A stretch of 64,000 nucleotides of DNA from Venturia oleaginea (lineage: Eukaryota > Ascomycota > Dothideomycetes > Venturiales > Venturiaceae): the NCBI GenBank assembly GCA_013176395.1, contig JABMLP010000018.1, positions 248,001 through 312,000 of the forward strand, written 5' to 3'. This document shows positions 22,205 through 32,330 of the stretch, in pieces; position 1 is the first letter of the stretch; the number at the start of each line of letters is the position of its first letter. The translations under genes and the position numbers were made by a program. The notes under the pieces are model-generated. The model saw only the letters and a program-made list of their open reading frames with translations, was not told where the DNA came from and ran no database searches.

Positions 22205-22729
22205 ATGCTGGTCTTCATGGCCCTCGCCGTCTTCGTCATCACCATCATCCACATAACCACCCACGCCTCACCCATGGACAATACAGCCGTCTCACCCAGA
22301 CGTCTCCCCCACAACATAACATCCTTCACCTTCAAGGAAAAACGAGAGATAGTCCTTTTCCAGACGTCACTGGCCGAATTCCAACGCATCCGCAACGACC
22401 AGTTCCACGGCAAGCACTCGACTTCTCCCTTCAACGTCTTTAACTGGGCCTCGGACGGCTGTAGCGGCCCTTGGGATTCAGAGACGTTCACACCATGTTG
22501 CCATAGGCATGACTTTGGATATCGCAACTATCGAAAAGGGCTTGATAAGTGTACAGATGCTGAGAAGGAGAAGATTGATGATCGGCTTTTAAGGGATATG
22601 CTGGACAGGTGTAACGAATTGAGTTGGTGGTCATGGCTTGGGCTGCAGAAGGGGGCGTGTATAGCGAAGGCGCATACTTTCCACGTCGGTATTGACTGGT
22701 TTGGGACAAGGTATTTTTGTCTGCATTAG
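22205..22729 (+). CDS. Secreted fungal phospholipase A2
   Basis: Hydrolyses the sn-2 ester of phospholipids; fungal/bacterial type (group XIV-like) PLA2. 174 residues, single exon. The N-terminus MLVFMALAVFVITIIHITTHASP is a signal peptide with likely cleavage after HA. The catalytic region is at about residues 75-110: FNWASDGCSGPWDSETFTPCC followed by HRHDFGYRNY, which holds the His-Asp pair and the conserved Cys pair. The C-terminal part has further Cys residues (DRCNEL, GACIAKA, YFCLH) for disulfides. Such enzymes act extracellularly in lipid nutrition or host interaction; which applies here cannot be seen. Confidence 0.85.
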   Translation: MLVFMALAVFVITIIHITTHASPMDNTAVSPRRLPHNITSFTFKEKREIVLFQTSLAEFQRIRNDQFHGKHSTSPFNVFNWASDGCSGPWDSETFTPCCHRHDFGYRNYRKGLDKCTDAEKEKIDDRLLRDMLDRCNELSWWSWLGLQKGACIAKAHTFHVGIDWFGTRYFCLH

Positions 22730-22851
22730 ATGGGACTGTGAGTCGTTTTGGCGACTTGGCGATGGTAGAGCAGACCTGGTTAGGGAGACGTGATGATGAC
22801 CTGCCTTGATATCTGAGAGTGCACCCAACCTACTGCAATACCTGAACGCAC

Positions 22852-22936
<85 letters not shown>

Positions 22937-23118
22937 CCTCTTTTCCCTCTGACCTTTTCTAGAAATATTTCTAAACATTGTAGAATCAAGACGATGGTTG
23001 TGATTGTCTTAACTGCTCACTTCATCTCGGCATATCACGGTCCATCTCCGCCTCCCCCTCGAGTCGCGTTCCCATCAACTAAATCTCGGCCACTTTCACA
23101 TCGCAGTTGCACAACACC
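22730..23118. other. Intergenic with long microsatellite
   Basis: Between the PLA2 gene and PER1, containing the tetranucleotide array annotated separately. No gene recognised. Confidence 0.7.
22852..22935. repeat. (ATCA)n microsatellite, about 21 copies
   Basis: Uninterrupted tetranucleotide repeat of about 84 bp, stop-free of variants by eye. Likely polymorphic in length between strains. Confidence 0.97.
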
Positions 23119-24409
23119 ATGTATTATGGAACTGGACGATGGCGAATAACAATAACAACCCTTCTAGCAGTCATACTGCTCGCTGGCACTGTATCAGCGT
23201 CTTTAGGTGACAGACTACCCGATTTCAAAGAATGCGTCAAGGTACAACTACATCCCTTTCGTCCACACAGTAAGTACTAACACCACCGTAGATATGTAAA
23301 GAAGCCAATTGTGGCGACAACCCAACTCCCATCCGTACGCCTTCCATCCCAACTCTCCAACTCCCATAAACTCACTCCCACAGCTCTTCAGCGCCGTCTC
23401 CTCCTCTGGACCTGTCCCTCCGAATGCGACTACCACTGCCAACACATCGTAACCGATACTCGCCTCGCCCGCGATCCCCCTTACAGAGCCCCAATCCTCA
23501 ATTCCACGGCAAATGGCCCTTCTACCGCTACTTGGGCATGCAAGAACCCTTCTCCGTCCTCTTCTCCCTCTTCAACTACCTCGCCCACGCAAATGGCCTC
23601 TCTAAAATCCGAGAATCAATACCGCAATCCTATCCCCTCCGCAAATACTACGTCCTCTTCGGTTACTTTGGCTTGGCGAGTTGGGTTTTCAGTATGATTT
23701 TTCATACGAGGGATTTCCCATTGACTGAGAAATTGGACTATTTTGCTGCCGGGGCGAGTGTTATGTATGGTATGTACTATACACCTGTGAGGATTTTCCG
23801 GATGGATTTTCCGTCGGATCCGGCGAACACGAGGGCGGCGAGTTTGTTGAGGTTGTGGACTGGATTGTGTATTACACTGTATATCCTTCATGTCACGTAT
23901 CTCAGTCTTTGGAGCTGGGATTACACGTACAATATGGCTGCCAATGTTGTCGTTGGTGTCACGCAGAACCTGCTCTGGTCTGGCTACTCGATTCAGAGAT
24001 ATCGGAAGAGTGGGAGGTTTTGGGCAGCATGGCCTGGTCTGATAGTCGCGTGGATCATTATGGCCATGAGTTTGGAGGTCTTTGATTTCACGCCATGGAG
24101 AGGCATGGTTGATGCGCATAGTCTTTGGCATTTGGGGACCGTGGTACCGACGGTATGGTGGTATAGGTAAGTCTCAACATTTCTAGCAAAAGCTACGAAG
24201 ACCTCATGCTAACATCCCGGGGATACAGCTTCTTGGTGAAGGATGCACAGGATGATTTGCAGGGAACGAGGTTGAAGGTATGATATCCCATAGGCTTCTC
24301 TGAGACGAGAGCTTTCGATTCTTTTGGCTTTTGGTCTGTTGCATATAGCGTAATGTCAAAATTCTATGAATGAGTTGCATCTGACTTGTTCGTGTAGGCT
24401 GAGAAGTGA
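23119..24409 (+). CDS. PER1: Per1/PGAP3-like GPI remodelling protein, with an apparent one-base frameshift
   Basis: ER membrane protein that removes an acyl chain from the GPI anchor (yeast Per1, human PGAP3). Exons by eye: 23119-23241, 23292-23334, 23384-24166, 24229-24277, 24398-24409. Signal peptide MYYGTGRWRITITTLLAVIL up to VSASLGD, then the Cys-rich lumenal part (ECVKICKEANCGD, LLLWTCPSECDYHCQHIVTD), FHGKWPFYRYLGMQEPFSVLFS, and about seven membrane helices including FHTRDFPLTEKLDYF and the C-terminal HSLWHLGTV. The tail ends QGTRLKAEK. Between RLARDPP and NPQFHGKW the frame jumps; one extra C in the five-C run at 23476-23480 would join them, and total exon length (1010 nt) is one base short of a multiple of three. 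Confidence 0.88.
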
Positions 24410-25492
24410 TTCATACTGGTCACATAATGATTGCGAGCAGGTGCTGCTGTATCCCACGCATATTTACAATGCATGGAATCGAACAAGTCGTGGAAGGATA
24501 TCTTGCAATAGGAAATAAGGTTGATCAAACGGACATAATAGACCGCCTCCTGGCCCGGACGGCGTGAGTCCCTGTACCTTACAAGAGACTTTTCTTGGCA
24601 CGCATCTCCCTTTCCGACTTCAACATTCAGCTGTAATCATTTGCACTTTTGTGGGTTCCCACTTTCCCCCTTGTGCAATGGGGAAGATTGAGACTGTTCT
24701 TCGAGTCCATGGAGAATGGATGTACAGCATGCCGAGGCTGTCTATTTACCAGAGAAGTCGAAAGCATAATTTTAGCATTGGCTGTCTCATGCTGTTGATA
24801 CGGTAGTGTGTTTCTTACATTGCTACATATCTCATTTCGTGGTGAGATCTGATGGGATAGGACTTATTACTAGTACTAAACAGTATTGATGGGGTGGAGA
24901 ATAGAGAAATCATGAAGGTAAGGGGATAGCTTCGTCTGATACTGATATTACAGAGTTAGTGAACTCATCCCCTTGCATCTACGCGTCGATCTCGAATTCC
25001 CGTAAAACTGCTGCTGCTGCTCTGAAGCCTAGGGTTCCAACCTCATCTGTTTTACGGAGGATGAACGATATGGATAATGACACATGATCGGCAGGGCTTT
25101 GTCATGGGTATCATGTGTTTCCTATATCATAAACGGGTTACTAAGTCTTACGAGGTTTCTTGTTTAGCTGTTGGAACATGATCCTCGCTTGTATTGATTC
25201 GTGCATCAATTTCGAAATACAGCGAATTTGCTGCTGTTCCTCTGGCATTTATAGCTGGACTTGGATTGAATGTTTTCGTGGACTTTGGGAATCAGCCTTG
25301 GTTTTGCGCTGTCTATAAAGATAGCGACATCAATCCAGAATCTGGACGGTTATCATGCCTGTCCGTCCATGAAAGCTGCAGCACTTCTTGGTTCCACACA
25401 GTGATTCAATACGCCATAATACACCTGTCCTTCCTGGTATAGCAATTCTTCCCCTGCTCCATCTCCACATTCTATCGTAGTCTATCTTTCTC
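24410..25492. other. Intergenic, no gene recognised
   Basis: Convergent region between PER1 and SNU13. Only short frames without motifs. Confidence 0.6.
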
Positions 25493-25923
25493 CTAGATAA
25501 TGAGACGCTCGACCTGGTTCTTCATCTCCCGGATCTGAGCAGTAAGCTGCGATGCGTCGTTGGAGGTGATGCTGGCAGCGATAACGGAGCGGGAAACACC
25601 GCAAGCACGTCCAAGGGCGGATTTGGATGGGACGTAAACGTATGCTACGTTCTTGTCTTCGCAGAGGAGGGGGAGGTGGAGGAGGATGGCGAGCGGGCTA
25701 GTATCGGCGGCGAGAACGATGATCTCGGCGATACCTCTGTTAAGGGTCTACAAAAGCATCAGTCGTATACTATCTGCTTTACAAGAGTATTGCATACCTT
25801 TGTACACTCGTTGGCGCCCTTCTTTAATTGGCGCGCGTGGGAGGCTTGCTGTACGAGATCGAGGAGGCTCTGGGAGAGCTTCTCGTCAGCGAGAGGGTAA
25901 GCAGCGCCTGACTCATTTGACAT
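25493..25923 (-). CDS. SNU13: Snu13, U4/U6.U5 tri-snRNP and box C/D snoRNP core protein
   Basis: L7Ae-family kink-turn RNA-binding protein shared by the U4 snRNP and box C/D snoRNPs; nuclear and nucleolar. Two exons: 25923-25798 and 25747-25493, with a 50-nt intron, giving 126 residues, the exact family length. Sequence: [49 protein letters not shown] (the RNA-contact motif KKGANE..K), [40 protein letters not shown] and the tail VERLII. The divergent neighbour is AAR2, another snRNP factor. An upstream non-coding exon is possible but not demonstrated. Confidence 0.96.
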
Positions 25924-26418
25924 ATTTGCGGTGGGAGGGAAGGTCGTGATTTGTGAGAGAGTGAAGTTGGATGTTAGCTATGAAGGATATCAGTATTGCG
26001 CTTGTCTTTCGCTTTGTGAGTCTGAATTATTGATCGGAGGATGTTGATCAGCTTGAATCGTGAAGAGGATTTCACTCACGGTTCCTTAGCCTTAGCTTCG
26101 CCCTTTGGTTGTTCTGGAGAAAATGGTGAGTTCTTGTCGTCGTCGAGGAGTTCTGCGACTGCGACGGGAAAAAAGTTATTGAATAGATCCCTGTCGTTTG
26201 ACACGTGATGAGTAGCTCATCACTGAAACTCGACCTCAGACTTCAACCTTTATAAACAACCGGCATCATTCGTAAAGTAATTGAAGAGGCTCTAGCATGT
26301 GTCTTGTTGTTCCTTTCCCAGGTTGAGTCCCGTTGGAATTACATAAATTCGCCCCATTAGGCAGCAAAATATATAAAAGCTTACTCCATACAGAAAATTT
26401 CGGTGGACAACAATCAAC
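25924..26418. promoter_or_regulatory. Divergent promoter region SNU13/AAR2
   Basis: 495 bp between the start codons of two divergently transcribed snRNP biogenesis genes. No specific site can be assigned by eye. Confidence 0.45.
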
Positions 26419-27774
26419 ATGGAAATGGAGACTACAGATACGGCGTGCGTGCTTCTACTAAATCTTTCTGCTGCAGCGCTGGGTGGCATTGATCTCCTCT
26501 CATTTACAAAAACGCCTCGATTCAAAGGCATCAAGAATCTTCCGCCCGGTTATCATTTCATCTTTACCAGTTCCACGAGTTCGCTATCCATCCGACACGG
26601 CGCGTGGTTTCACGTCAAATCCATGAAATCAAACGAGCCTGCTCCTCTATTCATCAAGAAATGGAACCCAACTACAGAAGCGCTAGAAGCCGAAACAGCG
26701 CCCGCAAAACTTCTCCAGTGGCGTGCAAACCTGGGCTCGATATGGCGAGAAGGGCTGAGTCCGTATCGCCAGTCTGCAACTCAAGACGAACCTGCTGAAG
26801 AAAAGAACGACTGGAATTTTTTGACATCCGAAATCTCCGAGTCGTTACTCTCAGGAATCACAGGGCCAACGATAGACCACTGGACGCTCACATCCGCTTC
26901 CAGCGCGAAAGTTGACGAGGAGAAGATACCTGGATTAACACAAGCTGCTACGGAACTTCTGGAGGAGAAAGAGCTGACATTCTTACCCATCGACCTGAAG
27001 CGAACGTGGCGCCCTGGAGCAACAGGACGAGAACGCACAGAAGCAGTGCTAGATCATACATGGGCTCTCAACGATCTTATTGAAAATCACTGCAAAGACA
27101 AGGTTGCGTTGGAGATATTGGGAGAAATGCAGTTCTGCTTTCTTATGATCTTGTCTCTCAATAACTACTCATGTCTCGAGCAGTGGAAGAGAATCCTCAA
27201 CCTCTTGCTCACTTGTAAGACTGCTGTTGTGCAGCACCCCGATCTCTATGTCAAACTCTTCTCTACACTGCGGCTCCAACTTCAGCACTGCACCGATGTA
27301 GAAGGCGGTCTCTTCGACCTCAGTGACGAAAGTGGATCGCTTCTCAAGGTCTTGTTACACAAGTTCAAGCTTGGGCTCGCCGAGCTCCCAAAAGACTCTA
27401 CAAAATCCGTCATGGAGGAACTTTTCGAGCTCGAAAACTATCTTCGAGGCGAGCATGGATGGCGATTAGACAGCGACTTCGTCAGGAAGGGAATGATGGA
27501 GATGGAAGACGGTGAGAAGATAGAGCTCCAAGTATCAGGCTACGAGGAGGAAGATGAAAGTGGAGAATACGCGCCTGTGGTTGTTGACCTGTCGCCTGAA
27601 GACGTGGCTGCTTTTGCTGGGGCGACACCATTCAGAAAGATCACGATCCATGACAAAGAGCGTCAGGAGGTCGAAGACAGCGATGACGAGAGCGATGCGA
27701 GCGAAGGGGGTGACGATTGTGAGGTTAAACTGGAGGAAGAAGCTGAGGTCGAAGACATGGACATGCGGTATTGA
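26419..27774 (+). CDS. AAR2: AAR2 family U5 snRNP assembly factor
   Basis: Binds Prp8 in the cytoplasm and holds the U5 snRNP precursor before Brr2 joins. Single exon, 451 residues. N-terminal domain: LGGIDLLSFTKTPRFKGIKN followed by LPPGYHFIFTSSTSSLSIRHG and GAWFHVKSM, characteristic of Aar2. C-terminal helical domain: TFLPIDLKRTWRPGATGRER (the FTPID..RT..PG.TG.E. motif), VALEILGEMQFCFLMILSLN. The last about 70 residues are highly acidic (EDSDDESDASEGGDDCEVKL), as in other fungal members. The start at 26419 gives a compact N-terminus ahead of the LLLNL motif. Confidence 0.92.
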   Translation: MEMETTDTACVLLLNLSAAALGGIDLLSFTKTPRFKGIKNLPPGYHFIFTSSTSSLSIRHGAWFHVKSMKSNEPAPLFIKKWNPTTEALEAETAPAKLLQWRANLGSIWREGLSPYRQSATQDEPAEEKNDWNFLTSEISESLLSGITGPTIDHWTLTSASSAKVDEEKIPGLTQAATELLEEKELTFLPIDLKRTWRPGATGRERTEAVLDHTWALNDLIENHCKDKVALEILGEMQFCFLMILSLNNYSCLEQWKRILNLLLTCKTAVVQHPDLYVKLFSTLRLQLQHCTDVEGGLFDLSDESGSLLKVLLHKFKLGLAELPKDSTKSVMEELFELENYLRGEHGWRLDSDFVRKGMMEMEDGEKIELQVSGYEEEDESGEYAPVVVDLSPEDVAAFAGATPFRKITIHDKERQEVEDSDDESDASEGGDDCEVKLEEEAEVEDMDMRY

Positions 27775-28156
27775 GGATACGATGATATATGGGAAAGATC
27801 GAATGGTGAAATGAGATGCGAGATCTCGAAGAACCTTCGCCTCGGTCTTAAACATGTATTGGAAACGTCTATCCTGACTACCATAATGTGTAAGATCCCT
27901 TTTCAAGACTCAACTTCATCTGCTAATAATAAAGGACGAGAACCAAATGCTATTTCGGATACACAGTGAGGAACAGAAATCTTTGCTGAGTCTTGACAAG
28001 CAGAAAGCCTCCGACCAAAATTCATAACTTGGTCGATCATGGAAATGCTCACGAGGTGACACAATCCAGGCGCCTCTCCACAAGAAGCAAGTTCAATCCC
28101 AAGACCTGTGCTATCGACAAATAAATCATCATGACGAACGACACCCGAGTCGACAC
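27775..28156. other. Convergent intergenic region
   Basis: Between AAR2 and the metallo-beta-lactamase-fold gene. No gene recognised. Confidence 0.6.
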
Positions 28157-29335
28157 CTACAGCTTCCCATCCTTCCTCGCATTCTCCAAGCCCTCAGAAA
28201 TGTCTCCCAGAAATGTCCACCGCCCATTCCTCCCCCAATTTTTATTCTTCCACTCATTCGCCAGCTTTGGGAAGAAATCAACAACATCCTTCAAACTGGC
28301 ATCATGCGCAATAACCACCAAAACGTCCTCGTTAGCGTCAAACTCCTCCACGCCTTCAGTAGTCCAAGCAGCGACATCATGGTCTTCATTAAATCCCGGC
28401 GCGGCGCTATAAAAATGTGTTGTTGCGCTTTTTTCGGGATAGACGTATTCCTGTAGGATCTCGCCAGGACACATGTCTGGGAAATAGTTCGGGTTCGGAG
28501 TGAGTTTGACTCGTGAGGGAAGGGGATTCCACTCCGTCGGTCTGATTTCACCGGCATAATGTGCAGAGTCGCCGCCCATGAAGATATATGTATCCTCGGT
28601 CGTTCGAGCAAGACCATATAAATGGCCAAGGAGATGACCCGGTGTATCGAGGAGGTAAAAAGATCCATCTCCAAAGTAATCGACGGCATTGAAACGGCCA
28701 ATCTTCAATTTCGATTCCTGGAATGAAATTTCACGTAATTCTCTCCTCTCCCACGCATCTTCCCTCACTGACGCATCCTCTTTCGTGGGCCAACCTTTCG
28801 GCCACCTCTCCTTAAACCCCGGTCCTACAATCAACGCTGTACTCTTTGGAAACCTGGCCGGATCGCCCGTATGATCCCAATGATAATGACTCCAAACCAC
28901 CGCCTCGATCTCATTAGTCGGCACACCATTCTCCTCAAGCGTCTGCGCAACATCCTTTTCCACCGTAATTTCCCATCCCCCTTTCCTAATCCGATCAACA
29001 ATCGGTTTCGCAGATTCCTCCCAGTTTTTACGCACACCCAGATCGAAGATTAGTTTTCGGGAGGTGGATGGGTGGGTGATTAGGAAGGAGTACGAGGGAC
29101 ATGTGACTGTTTTGAAGTTTGCGATTTCGGGTTGGACCATTAGGGACATGGGGAGGGTGAGGGATGTGGTACTTTGTAGTTTAGTATCAAGCCCGCTTCA
29201 ATAATTCATGGACAACGTATTTTGGAATTGTAAAGCTTACGTATCGATTATTGAGACATTGACGGTAGAAGCTGAGGCTGGGAGATTCAAGCTCGGTGCT
29301 GCTTTTGGCGCAGCTAGCAATTCTGAAGGTGCCAT
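28157..29335 (-). CDS. Metallo-beta-lactamase-fold hydrolase (lactonase-like)
   Basis: Zinc-dependent hydrolase. Two exons, 29335-29241 and 29171-28157, joined in frame (369 residues): ATG 29335 gives MAPSELLAAPKAAPSLNLPA, then STVNVSIIDT-TTSLTLPMSL. Metal motif HYHWDHTGDP near residue 160, then the downstream His in GHLLGHLYG, the Asp in FMGGDSAHYAGE and the His in VVIAHDASL. YSFLITHPSTSRKLIFDLGV precedes the first motif, as in N-acyl homoserine lactonase-like and related fungal enzymes. Substrate unknown. Located in tandem with a P450 and a short-chain dehydrogenase on the same strand, which suggests, but does not prove, an accessory metabolic group. Confidence 0.85.
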
Positions 29336-29722
29336 GGTGAGAGATTTGGAAACTTGCGACGCTGTGAATGGAAAAGGATAGCGAGAACGAAGATGTACAT
29401 CCCTTGGTGGTTTTACTGCCATCTCCGTAAATAGTAGCTCGGCTCAGCCTGACGTAAACATACATCACAGAAGCGGGGCATTTTGGGTGTCCGATGAAGG
29501 CCGTAGTCCATCACGATAATGCCATCTCCTTTTGCTATACAGCTTATTGCCGCCGTCACTCCAAGTTATTGGCCTTGAAAAACTTCAAACACCCTGGTAG
29601 GAGTAGTGCTCCTACTGGGCTACAAACCCTGATAACCTCATCCGGACGTTCGGCACCGGTATGAATTGTGCGTAACAAGTGAGTCTTCCAGGCTAAACTG
29701 TCGCATTGATAGCATGCCCAGT
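29336..29722. other. Intergenic with a short hairpin
   Basis: Between the lactonase-like gene and the P450. A perfect 7-bp-stem hairpin (GTAGGAG ... CTCCTAC) lies near 29596-29614. No gene recognised. Confidence 0.5.
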
Positions 29723-31499
29723 CTATGACTTTTTCTTCCAACGTAACCGTATCTTCTCAGGGTGCCTCATTTTCAAAACCGGACTCACTCCAGTCTCCGA
29801 GTCCTCCACAATGGCCAGTACCCTCTGCTTAGTCTGCTCAGGCGATTCTCCAGCCAACCTCTCAGCTCTAACTCGATTGTTCTTAAAAGTCGTAGCCATC
29901 ACGGCTACAAATTCGACCTGCGCAAACTTCTTTCCCGGGCAAACCCTGGGTCCAGAAACCCACGGCACAAAACTGCCATCTGATGGAGACAAGAGCGTTT
30001 CCTCGCCGCGAATGGATTCGATGAAACGAGCTGGTTTCCAGGTGAGAACATCAGGTCCCCAGCTCTTTGGATCGGTGTGTAAGGCGACGAGATTGAGGCT
30101 TACGTTGCACTGTGGTGGGAATTCATACTCACGTCCCTGAATGGTGAGAGACTGCTGAGCTTCTGCTGTATACTTAATCATGGTGACCACGGGACTGTAG
30201 ACTCGGAGCGTCTCGTACTGTAGAAACATATTAACAACAGTTTGGAAAGGGGGTGGGCAGTTTGTAAGACTCACCATCAGCGCAAGACATCTCTTCAATT
30301 TCGGGAAATCTTCCTCGTAGTTCCAGTCCTCCGATGATCTATCTCCTAAGAATTGATTTATTTCCTCGCTGAGCCATTCCTGGACGGGTAAGTTCACAGA
30401 CAGCAGAGCCATGGCATACGCGAGAACCTTAGCCGTAGTGTCGTGACCGGCCAAATTCCAGATGAACAAGTTGCCATAGATCTCTTCGTCCGTGAGAGAT
30501 GTTCTTTCCTTTCCTTCCGATGCGGAACTTTCGTTCGCCCTTACCAAAATACTCATAAGGTTTTCTTTCTGATCAGGTCGACCTCTCTTGATCAACGCTC
30601 GCTCTTCCTCTACCATCTCCACCATATACTGCTTAAACTCAGCCATAGCAATCTTCATATCGTTGATAATTTTTGGCAGTAAAAAGCTTGGAGCGTTGAC
30701 TTTGGAGGCAATGACAGGAACAAGCATATTCCTCAAAATCAAAGCGAGAGATTCAGCATACGACATGGAATGGCCCTCAGATATGGACGTCATCCCACCT
30801 GTAAACTTGTAGGACTGCCCAAAGCCAGCACCGGAAAGAACGTGAAGAGCAAGCTTCATCGTGTCAGCAGACATCGCTTCTCCATCCTGTGCACCCTTGC
30901 GTTCCCATTCAGCAACCATATCCTATGCCTGGCCTAGACTTTCCCTCCACACGAGTGCGCTGTTTTTCTCATTGAAGGGAGGTGTCGTTAATCTGCGGTG
31001 GCGTTGCCACGTTTCTCCATTGACTGTGTCCACATTTGGCCCGTAAAAGTTGATATTCTCATAAATGATTGGCGATTTGAGAAAATGCCTTATTCTGGAC
31101 AAATACTCATCACCCGCCTTGGCATCGTTCAAATTGACTGTGATGTCGCCAGGGGTAACGAGAATCCAGGCAGGACCCAATTTGTCCGCCGTCTTATGCT
31201 TATCCTCGAATTGCCAGAAGGAGTTCTGTGGCCTTGATTAGCTCAAATCTTTGCATGATGTAATGTAACGACTTCCTTACCCCAAATTTAGCCCAGGTTG
31301 AAAATGGGTGAGGCATTCGTTTCATTATTGGAAAAAGAGTCGGTCCAATGATCCACCATATTGGATTAAATATGGCCACCGGTGATATGACAATTGGAAG
31401 CCCTATCTTTCGAGCTTTTTGATAATTCGTTATCAGTGCATAAGCTGCATGGCCGAGGAAGAGAGCGAAGCCCGCAATGACAATGTTGCCAAAGGCCAT
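29723..31499 (-). pseudogene. Cytochrome P450 (no. 2) with one in-frame stop
   Basis: Three exons: 31499-31281, 31225-30275 and 30217-29723, 1665 nt, 554 codons plus stop, all in phase. N-terminal membrane anchor (MAFGNIVIAGFALFLGHAAY). Motifs complete: the substrate-entry region INFYGPNVDTVNGETWQRHR, I-helix LFIWNLAGHDTTAKVLAYA, K-helix YETLRVYSP (ExxR), heme loop FVPWVSGPRVCPGKKFAQVE. Everything reads normally except a TAG at 30923-30925 in ESLGQA-stop-DMVAEWERK, at a position where CAG (Gln) is plausible. No splice arrangement removes it convincingly. Either a recent null allele or a sequence error. The starting ATG is 31499; no earlier ATG is in frame. A MITE-like element begins about 200 bp upstream. 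Confidence 0.8.
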
Positions 31500-31702
31500 G
31501 ATCAATCAAGAATAGTGTCGTAAGAGGGAAGATTATGCCTCCGAACTAGAGTTTAAGGCTGCCGGTGTCGTACACGAAAAGTGGAGGTGGAGTGAAAAGC
31601 GAGAAGGATTGTGAGTAAAGAGCCTTCAAGTTCTTTAATCCCTGAGGTTGATGTTTTGCTTTGAAGCGAGTGGGTGAGGTCGGTCGTTTAGAGAGAGACT
31701 TG

Positions 31703-32097
31703 AGGGCGTGTTCGTGAACTCGATTTCAATGCATTCAGCATTAGGTTTCTGCCTAAAACGGTCAGAATAAGAGATGAGTTGGTGAGCAGGATATCTAGGA
31801 GGTGGAATCTTTTAAACCTGAATGCATTCAGCCCCGGCGGTAGGGATTCTATCCAATCAGCGGAGAGGATTTCGTTGCGGACTGCATTCGTCCTACCTCT
31901 TGTCGCAGAAACCCTCTCGACGAAACAGCTGTCTAGAGCCCCGAGCCCCCTCCGTCTAGGGCCTACCCCCTCCTTATAGGGCCGGACCTAAGAACATATT
32001 TAAATCGCGATCACGTCCGTATTCAATGTATCTGGCTGGACAAGATTCTGCCAAGACTCTGCTGGCTGCATTCAAATCGAGTTCACGAACACGCCCT
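31703..32097. mobile_element. MITE-like element, 395 bp with about 38-bp inverted ends
   Basis: The left end AGGGCGTGTTCGTGAACTCG (continuing ATTTCAATGCA) is repeated as its reverse complement at the right end, closing CACGCCCT at 32097, with about three mismatches. No coding capacity. No clear target-site duplication could be read. It lies between the P450 and the short-chain dehydrogenase, in the presumed P450 promoter. Internal sequence includes an AT-rich TTTAAAT segment near 32000. Confidence 0.8.
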
Positions 32098-32330
32098 AGG
32101 TCTGTGCCGCTATACGCGTATTACAACGAGTACAGCAATTCCCAGAGAGAAAGGCATATAAATTGTGTAATGCACGAGAGGAGAGTACAATGCGGTGCTC
32201 AACCTCAGTGCAAATTCCACGAGACTTGCCCCGAGACCAAACTTTCATGATTTCTGGCGAGTTCATCAATTTGTCGAGACGTCACATAAAGATGGTAACA
32301 GACTGATGATTTGCCTGCCTCCAGCACTCA

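Noticed and set aside
23440..23484. A 42-nt intron ending TTACAG as an explanation for the PER1 frame jump
   Set aside because: It would be very short and would remove the conserved HIVTDTRLARDPP block, so a one-base indel in the C run is the simpler explanation.
30925..30956. A micro-intron removing the P450 no. 2 stop
   Set aside because: The only GT...AG span around the TAG is about 31 nt with no branch site, too short to be credible.
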